The notes under the pieces are model-generated. The model searched no databases, had not been told where the DNA came from, and saw nothing but the letters and a program-made list of their open reading frames with translations. From Symsagittifera roscoffensis (lineage: Eukaryota; Xenacoelomorpha; Acoela; Convolutidae): 64,000 bases of DNA. Position 1 is the stretch's first letter, and each line of letters opens with the position of its first letter. The position numbers and the translations under genes were made by a program. The stretch spans positions 12,446,517-12,510,516 of the forward strand of contig NC_087066.1 of the NCBI RefSeq assembly GCF_963678635.1. Direction: 5' to 3'. This document shows positions 57,735 through 64,000 of this stretch, one piece after another.

Positions 57735-59119
57735 ATAATTTTATTACATTACAACAACAACCCTACCACCTTGATACCCCCACCATAAACCAGATTTCAT
57801 CCACAATAGATTCATCCAACCCTCCTACCCCTACACCCTCTTCAATTTATACTGAATCATTAGCACCATCATCCACATCTACTGAATCTTCACTCAGCAC
57901 TAATAGAGCTTACCGCACTTTTAAAAGAAAGTTCCCCAACCATCCTTTCCCAGCGAAACCAGGAACAGCCCGTGAATATATCAACCATCCAAAACACACT
58001 AACACAAAAGAATTTTTAGCTATCACCTTACCCTCATTTCCACAATACACCTTAAACACCCCTCACGACACTAACGAGACACGTAACTTTGTAGACGAAC
58101 ACGTTTTAATGCCTACCCTTCCTTGGACCTCATATTATCATTTTACTAATCCCCTTTGCTTACCTTTATCTAACACTCACATCGATATAGAACGAAATAA
58201 GGACATGCTATATCGACTCACTACACCACTAACACCTAGACAATTTACTTACATTGGATATAAAAAATCACTAAAAACACACACTGCACCCTGAGCAAAT
58301 GAATATACACTAGAATATTACGATCATAACATCATCAGAACTAACCAAGATCAATTCTTAGACGACGATCGCTTCGCTAACCCACAAATCACCGAGAAAT
58401 TTTTCATTAAAACACCATATGTATTTACACTAAATATCTTCGATCGCAAGTTTGACCACATTATTTCAGAAGCACTAACAGACACACAAGCCTACGAAAG
58501 TTTTAAAGAACGCTTTCAAATATTTTCACTAACCTTTCATTTCCTTGCACCACATGAAAGAGATTTGCACTGCTCACACGATATTATATTGCGCACTAAA
58601 CAAACACACACATATACTTATTATCGTTTTATCCAAAATCACTTCGACCTACACACTCCCTCCAGACAACCACACCATCGTTTTCAATTCATCAATTCCA
58701 AATACACCTCACCATTCTTTCTTAACTTCACATATTGCATTAAAGATACTAACCTTCATGGTATTCTTGGAAATTATGATCCCATAACCCAAATGTATAT
58801 TTTTTGTCCCATCACCAAGACCTTCAACGCAGAAGAATCCCGACCCTTCCTTATCCCACACGAGTTTGTACAACCTATAGAAATCCCCATTTTAGAATTC
58901 ATCCATAACACTAAATTCAATCACAAATTATATAATCTAATCCAAAACACACCTTATGAATTTGCAGTTGGCACTGAAGAACTAACCACCATTAAAGCAC
59001 TTCAATTGCTTTGGCCACTACTTCAAACTAAAAATACCATCCGCATTTTAGCTAAATTACTAACAACTTCAGATCTCATCCACGACATCTTCCCCCACGG
59101 TTTCTTCCCCGACGACTAA
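57524..59119 (+). pseudogene. Post-envelope ORF, main part, with in-frame TGA
   Basis: The frame runs from 57524 to TAA 59117-59119 and is interrupted once, at TGA 58292-58294. After a Ser/Thr/Pro-rich start it becomes a globular-looking sequence (Phe, Tyr, His, Asp rich, for example EYYDHN and GILGNYDP) up to the stop. About 530 codons in this frame. No family is recognised and there is no signal peptide or clear membrane helix. Its ATGA link to the envelope ORF and its place at the end of the coding region suggest a regulatory or accessory gene of the element, or a captured gene. Confidence 0.6.
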
Positions 59120-59122
59120 CAG

Positions 59123-59198
59123 GTAAGTATGAATTATACATATTACTAACTAATTAAAATATTAGAAACTCACCAAACTTTATCCATGTTTTCTTTAG
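59123..59198 (+). other. Candidate short spliceosomal intron (76 bp) after the last ORF
   Basis: The donor is ACAG|GTAAGT at 59123, a perfect match to the metazoan consensus. A TACTAAC branch-point sequence lies at 59144-59150 and the acceptor TTTTCTTTAG ends at 59198. It begins 4 nt after the TAA stop of the post-envelope ORF, so splicing would not be expected to trigger decay of that mRNA. It could support nuclear export or mark transcripts of the downstream ORFs. Confidence 0.6.
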
Positions 59199-60138
59199 AA
59201 TTTTAGCCTTCATCCAACGATCATCTGAAAAATTCACAAAAGAAAAATAAAAAATAGCAAACTTCTTCAAAACTGTTTAAAACCCTATTAAATTTTTGCA
59301 CCAACAATTAAATAAATATAATACCAATGCAGTAATTTAATTTATAAATTTTGCCCCCACAAGCAGTAAATCTAATAATGATGAAAATTTGTAACTTAAT
59401 TTTCCCCAACAACTAGCAGTAAAATTAAAATTCTATGTAGTAAATTACTAAGAAGCAAATGCAGTACTAACCTTTTGATATTTTCATTCACTCGCACAAG
59501 AATTCTATCCAAACTCGCACAGCTCGCCCACGAAGAATTGTTTAAATAATGAATTTCAGTTTCAAGCTTTCACAACTCAACAACTCTAACACACGATAAC
59601 AAGTTTCAAACTTTCCTTTAACCCGGTTGGAAAGGAATTATATACTAAACAAAACTAACCAATGCAGCTTACTAAACACCACAACACATAGCATAACAGC
59701 ATGACTAAGAAAAGGAAACCAACGGTACCCAAACCGGATTAACCCAGTTTAAAACTGGATAATTTATTCTTTTGAAGACTATTATAAAGTCTAAGAAAGA
59801 AATAATAAAACACAAAAAAGTCGAAAGACAAACCCATACCACAAACAATTTGATTTTTGAAAAAAGGACACAACCAACAAAACATAAGAAAAACCACAAC
59901 AAACCCAACATAAAACGTTGTCACATAACAGGACCTCTCACAAAAACCGCATGCAATCATACTCCCACTCCTGGCCTAACCCACCGTGCTACATCCACGC
60001 TTTGTGACCACACTCCTATTTTTAATAAGAGCTACTCAAGGGTGAGTAACTCTTCAAAATAACTGAACTAAAACAAAAAGCTTTTGTGAAAACAACTAAC
60101 TAAAATCATAATTAAAAAATATTAAACTAATAAAAGTT
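59199..60138 (+). other. 3' non-coding region of the retroelement
   Basis: No ORF of note. There are several short direct repeats around GCAGTAAA/AGTAAAT at about 59325-59465 and a GC-containing stem near 59735-59765 (ACCCAGTTTAAAACTGGAT). Confidence 0.5.
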
Positions 60139-60615
60139 TTATAAAATGTAAATTACATTATGCAATACATAGATCAGAATACAACACCAAGGACGAACAT
60201 CCAAAGACAAAACGACCCTACTACACTCGAGAAAGAATGGCCAACTACAATCAATATGCCGCCCACAATCACAACTCAAAGGATTTAGAGTACGACTTGA
60301 CTTCGCAGAAAAGGACTTCATTGAACTAGACCAATGACCACCTCGATGTTCAAGTATACGTACAGATCCGAGTAACCAGGCATCCCCCCCACGCACAATC
60401 TCCACGCCATTCCCAGACAAGGTCAAACACAAAGAAGTTCTCATCAATGAAACAGAAAAACCTGACATAGCCAACCATTCTGAAATCAGATTTGAGTTTG
60501 TTGCGAAAACCCAGTCGTTGTCTTGAGAAGACACAACGATTGAATCTGGGACTTCTCTAATAAGAAAACCCAGAAGAAATAAGATGTTCGCCAAATACCA
60601 ACGTCCATCATCCAT
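60139..60615 (-). CDS. Antisense ORF before the 3' LTR (158 codons)
   Basis: On the minus strand an ATG at 60615 opens 158 codons. The composition differs from the element's own ORFs: more GC at codon positions and balanced residues rather than Asn/Lys/Ile. A hydrophobic N-terminus (YLANILFLLGFLI) resembles a signal peptide, then a segment with GFSVSLMRTSLCLTLSGNG and several cysteines. No family is recognised. Placement just inside the 3' LTR on the opposite strand is where some retroviruses keep an antisense gene. A captured host exon is an alternative. Confidence 0.4.
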   Translation of the reverse strand: MDDGRWYLANILFLLGFLIREVPDSIVVSSQDNDWVFATNSNLISEWLAMSGFSVSLMRTSLCLTLSGNGVEIVRGGDAWLLGSVRILEHRGGHWSSSMKSFSAKSSRTLNPLSCDCGRHIDCSWPFFLECSRVVLSLDVRPWCCILIYVLHNVIYIL

Positions 60616-60668
60616 CCTTTGAATTGCAGAAAGACTATTCTAAAAAAACTCGGTAAAACCCGGATGGG
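60616..60668 (+). other. Segment before the 3' LTR, without a clean polypurine tract
   Basis: The bases directly upstream of the 3' LTR read CCGGATGGG, with only short purine stretches broken by T and C. A long polypurine tract, the normal plus-strand primer, is not visible. Confidence 0.4.
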
Positions 60669-61078
60669 TGGAACCTGATCTAAACTACATTTTATGATTG
60701 GATAAATTAGATATTTTACCAATGTAAAGTATTTAATATTAACCAATCATGATCCATCTGACTAACAATCCACTTATTTGTAAGTGCTGAAATTACTTGT
60801 AATTTCAGCACCAGAGAGATTTGAATTTAACTTAGAAGTTAGTTGAACTCTCCCGAGTACTTCAGCAGCCGCAATAAACCAGTATACCCTAGATCTATTG
60901 AGCCTAGCAGAGACTAGTTAAACAACCTGAGACTAGATAGTATAAGAGTAAGATTAGGATCGGTATTAGACTAAGAAGTTGCACGAATCTATCCGGCCGA
61001 AAATAAGATAGCGTGACGAGCAGACGGTGTACCCTATCCGAAATTACTCTATGAGTTATACCCATCGGTCCTAACTCA
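60669..61078 (+). repeat. 3' long terminal repeat (410 bp)
   Basis: It matches 42214-42623 at every position compared, with AATAAA at 60873-60878 as the likely polyadenylation signal of the full-length transcript. The hairpin of the 5' LTR is at 60784-60811. Confidence 0.95.
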
Positions 61079-61082
61079 CAAC
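61079..61082. repeat. Target-site duplication, right (CAAC)
   Basis: CAAC directly follows the 3' LTR and matches 42210-42213, which confirms both element boundaries. Confidence 0.85.
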
Positions 61083-61727
61083 CAACTTAAGTTCCTGAAC
61101 TCTTCAAAAACACTAACAAAACCACAATTTGAGAAAATTTTCTGGGCCGCATACCAAATTTTGATGAAAAAAAACTATCCAAAAAGATCTTTAGACCAAA
61201 ACTTTGCGTTTTTGGGGAGAGCTTTTCAGCGATCAGTGTTGAAATCCTGAAGAAAAAGGGCTCCTGTCCTCGGCATACCACCCCATAACTTAACTACAGG
61301 GTGTGGCATTTTTTTATCGTAGTAATTCTTCAGTTGAAGCTTAAGCTGACCAATTTTGGAAAAACACAAGTGAAGGTAAGTAAGATAGCTGTTTTTATAA
61401 CATTATAACACTAATTCCGTTTCCAAGAGTGTAAAAGATTCGATTATGATATACAGAACTCATAACAATTTAAAAAAATCTTTGAAGAAAACCAGAAAGG
61501 CCAGCATATGGTATAATTTAGTTTAAATTATGTGTTTGAATTGACACTTTATAGCCGAACTTTGTTGTAAGCGTACATTTTCATGGAATGTATGGTTATA
61601 AGTTTTGGCTTCTAAATAAAATTTTTATTATACCAGTTTCTTCAATTATACCCAACTATTCAAAAATATCTTCTAATTTAGATAAATCTATTTTTTGAGA
61701 TATACATTCAAAATAGCAAAAACTAAC
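61083..61727. other. Intron 1 sequence between the LTR element and exon 1
   Basis: It includes a degenerate segment related to the hAT-like fragments and to 39930-39990 (GTGTGGCATTTTT...GTTGAAGCTTAAGCTGACC). No gene on either strand. Confidence 0.5.
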
Positions 61728-62014
61728 CTGATCAGCTCATTAAGCCAGACCATCTCGGCCCAAAAATGTAAGTGTACTTTCCCCTGGACACTATCCACCC
61801 CCAAAATTTGATACAGCAGAAGCCGGAAAAACACAGTAGTGTTGCGACTATGGTCTGTAACGGGTCTCAAACTCGGAGAGGAATTTGCGAAAATTTCTTG
61901 CATTAAATCGTAACCCACATAACCCCCTGAGAAAGATTCGGGCGAAGTATTTGAACAGCTGCTCCAACAAAATATCAATAACACCGCTGTCGCATAGAGA
62001 ACTTTGGATAACAT
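61728..62014 (-). CDS. Nicotinic-receptor-like subunit, coding exon 1
   Basis: 287 nt from ATG at 62014 to a donor AG|GTTAGT, encoding residues 1-95 and two bases of codon 96. Residues 1-20 are a signal peptide (LYATAVLLIFCWSSC). The mature start follows the family plan: an N-terminal helix (YDLMQEIFANSSPSLRPV, matching xLxxxLxxYNPxxRPV) and then VFFRLLLYQILGVD, the first beta strand. The loop D Trp is W85 in the W-x4-W-x6-W pattern completed by exon 2. There are sequons at NTS, NSS and NTT. The next exon is 45.5 kb away. No start codon lies between the ATG and an upstream in-frame stop that would extend the frame usefully. Confidence 0.9.
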
Positions 62015-63354
62015 TTCCTATTTTTTAATATACTTTATGGATAATTTTTATAATCAGGTGAATTTCTGAATGCGAGAATAACTGGAAAAATTTATTTGCG
62101 GAGCCACCAAAAATATAGACGGACGACAATAATTATGGCGTAAGTTTGTATGGCAAATATTTGTTTTGATAAAAAACTGTCCAATTTTCATGAAAGACGT
62201 TATTTGAGTTATTGCCAAAATTTTAAATATAACATTTTATTGTGTTTTCACATTTTAATGAAAGACACTATTTGACTTATTGGTAAAATTTAAAAGTGAC
62301 ATTTTATTGAGTTTATGTTCATATATCCATTAAAAATTAAAAATTGGAAGCCGCCTCCGTCTATAAACGAAATATCAGACCGGGATCATAATGGCACCGG
62401 TACCATATGGCATCAGTCAGTGAAAGAATAAACAGATTTAATAATGAACTATTCAATAGTTTGACGTCGAAAAACGACCAATTTATCGATCAATCTGAAA
62501 AATGGGTGCTGCCTCTGAAAAAATGTCTTTTCGTGAGACTTCTAAATACCATAGTTCCTTGTCGAGGCCTTATGAATTATAAACGAGATGATACAAATAT
62601 GTTTTAACTTTTGTTAATTCTCTCAAAAACACAATAACTACAAAAGTTACAATCAAAACCAGTCAAATAAATGCGACGAGGACAAAAAGTTGTTTTGACA
62701 TCTTCAAACTGGTTAAAATTCAAATAAAGCAAACCTAAAGCAGTATGCAACTAAATATTGATGAAATAGTGGAACAGTTAAATCCAATGAAAATTTTGAG
62801 GAAAAACTATAATCATATTTTGAGGAAAACGTTTCAAATTATTTTTAAGCAATTTGACCAAAACAATTGGAGAGAAATGGCAGTAAGCAGCTTGAATTAG
62901 GAAAATACAAAAAAGATTTCAAGTTTTGAAGGTTAAATGTCAATAATAAGGAAGGATGAGCCGAATTTTTGATCAGGGTTGTAATTTGATGTCTAGAAAG
63001 CAGCGGGAAGAAATTAGCTACGAATAGCTTTTCTGTCTGTTCGATGGATGTCAATTTTTTTTATTAGTTTTCAGAATACGGCTTCAACTTACAAGTTCAG
63101 AAAAGAATCAATCAAGAAAAAAAACAATAACTTTAGAGGAAATTTTCAGGGAAAACATGACTGACAATGCAGGTCAGAAAACGTTTTCTTTTTTTTCAGC
63201 TGAACGTTTCTTCTATATTTGCTGAGATAGTGCGGTTCGAAAATTGAAAAGCAGTGTACCTGGGTTGACCTTGACTCACCACAAAATGTATCATACAATT
63301 TCTTACAACGAATATGTTTGTTTATTATACACTTCCATTCATTTAAAAAAACTT
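62015..63354. other. Upstream region of the receptor-like gene
   Basis: The sequence upstream of the minus-strand ATG is AT-rich, with no unambiguous TATA box or untranslated exon. A near-duplicate TTTTCATGAAAGACGTTATTTGA/TTTTAATGAAAGACACTATTTGA block at about 62185-62290 is a local repeat. The plus-strand ORF at 62407-62607 has no recognisable domain. Confidence 0.45.
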
Positions 63355-63498
63355 TCCAAAAAATTATGGCCAAAACAGGGTCTTTTAAATGCTTTGGGAG
63401 AGCTCGCAAAATCAATTTGGTCATCATTAGACAAAATAAAATTTTCGAAATTCTTTTGAAAATCCGCCCCCCTAGAGAAAAACCTATATCCGCCCCTG
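63355..63498 (-). mobile_element. hAT-like MITE fragment, right part
   Basis: It ends ATATCCGCCCCTG and carries GAGAGCTCGCAAAATC and AAAATCCGCCCCCC blocks that match the corresponding end of 38078-38483. The left terminus is missing. A decayed palindrome of the 40130-41060 type follows at about 63505-63560. Confidence 0.6.
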
Positions 63499-63560
63499 TA
63501 TAATACAATTTTCATATATGATAATTGAATTTAAAAAAGAATTTGTATGGTTGGAAAAAA

Positions 63561-64000
63561 TGCTCAGAAGTAAAAAAAAAAACTTCTGCGGATTTCTGTC
63601 TAAATTAATTGCCACGCTCAAAATTTTGTGCAAATGAATCAAAATTGACTACTGAATTTTTGCGTGAATTGAAAGTTGATGCTTTCCTGTTTTCGTATGA
63701 TTAGTTAGACTTTATTCTGTCTAAAAAAATCTGTCAAACTTCCACCACCAAGTGATTTTTGGAGCAAAATTTGTCTAGCCATATACAAAATGCTACGGTT
63801 TCTAAATATAATTTTGAGTGAAAATTAATACATCAATTTTTCTTGGAGAATCTTCTATTGCATTTCACCTGTACAAGTCTTTTCACTAAACCCATGGCTT
63901 TTCTTGCAAATAAGTAAGCCTTGATTTTTTTTGTTTTCTGACAAAATTTACATCGACGCGAAATTTGAAACTTTCTTCTAATGTATTTTTTTATTTCAAT
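63561..64000. other. Non-coding AT-rich DNA at the right edge
   Basis: Nothing recognisable was seen. Confidence 0.5.

Larger units (their letters stand above)
42214..61078 (+). mobile_element. 18.9-kb envelope-bearing Ty3/gypsy LTR retroelement
   Basis: The element is delimited by 410-bp LTRs, TG...CA ends and a CAAC duplication. The pol order protease, reverse transcriptase, RNase H, integrase and the GPY/F motif after integrase place it in Ty3/gypsy (Metaviridae). It is far longer than the usual 5-10 kb because of a 1.2-kb leader, an extra ORF before gag, and about 8 kb after pol that holds two hydrophobic ORFs, a Pro/Ser-rich ORF, an envelope-like ORF, another long ORF, an intron and an antisense ORF. 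It lies antisense inside intron 1 of the receptor-like gene. Several frame breaks and stops make this copy probably non-autonomous for at least gag and integrase, although readthrough or recoding cannot be excluded from sequence alone. The LTRs appear identical, so insertion was recent. Confidence 0.95.
16200..61727 (-). other. Intron 1 of the receptor-like gene (~45.5 kb)
   Basis: The exon 1 donor AG|GTTAGT and the exon 2 acceptor TTTCAG are both phase 2, and the split codon AG+C gives Ser96. The join produces the family's W-x4-W-x6-W spacing (W85, W90, W97) without a gap, so I infer that no exon is missing in between. The intron holds an 18.9-kb LTR element in antisense and many smaller repeats. 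Removing the LTR element still leaves about 26.7 kb. Confidence 0.8.

Noticed and set aside
62407-62607. 66-codon plus-strand ORF upstream of the receptor gene
   Set aside because: No domain, no splice context and length close to the chance expectation.

Overview
The window looks like AT-rich, non-coding-dominated nuclear DNA of an invertebrate animal. Long introns, hAT- and mariner-type miniature elements, homopolymer runs and a Cys-loop receptor gene all point to a metazoan. I cannot name the species. No bacterial operons, rRNA, convincing tRNA genes or CRISPR arrays were seen.

One host gene is clear, on the minus strand: a nicotinic-acetylcholine-receptor-like subunit. Three coding exons are visible: exon 1 at 62014-61728 (start codon, signal peptide, N-terminal helix), exon 2 at 16199-15974 and exon 3 at 14615-14397. 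The splice sites are canonical and phase-compatible, and the joined exons rebuild the ligand-binding domain through the 13-residue Cys loop to just before the first membrane helix. The membrane exons were not found and probably lie beyond the left edge. Intron 1 is about 45.5 kb and makes up most of the window.

Inside intron 1, in the opposite orientation to the receptor gene, sits a complete 18,865-bp Ty3/gypsy (Metaviridae-type) LTR element at 42214-61078. It has two 410-bp LTRs that I read as identical, TG...CA termini and a 4-bp CAAC target duplication. On the plus strand it carries, in order: a structured leader, a small basic ORF, gag with a zinc knuckle, protease, reverse transcriptase, RNase H, integrase with a GPY/F motif, two tiny hydrophobic ORFs joined by an ATGA overlap, a Pro/Ser-rich ORF, a large envelope-like glycoprotein, and a further long ORF of unknown family that overlaps the envelope stop by ATGA. 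A short spliceosomal-type intron follows, then an antisense 158-codon ORF just before the 3' LTR. Several frame breaks and in-frame stops interrupt gag, pol and the accessory ORFs, which is odd next to identical LTRs.

The remaining DNA is largely repeats. There are hAT-like miniature elements with perfect 8-bp duplications (3236-3645, 25916-26386, 38078-38483) plus fragments. A roughly 0.45-0.53-kb dispersed family occurs in about eight copies, one flanked by a 14-bp duplication. Other repeats are a TA-flanked TIR element (16812-17480), a 1-kb TIR element full of ATCGAT motifs (30278-31315), a 649-bp unit in three tandem copies (7052-8996), a 67-bp array abutting the exon 2 acceptor, a GC-rich minisatellite (20194-20511) and a palindrome cluster (40130-41060). 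The most unusual object is the giant envelope-bearing retroelement with its accessory ORFs, lack of a standard primer-binding site, 3' intron and antisense ORF.
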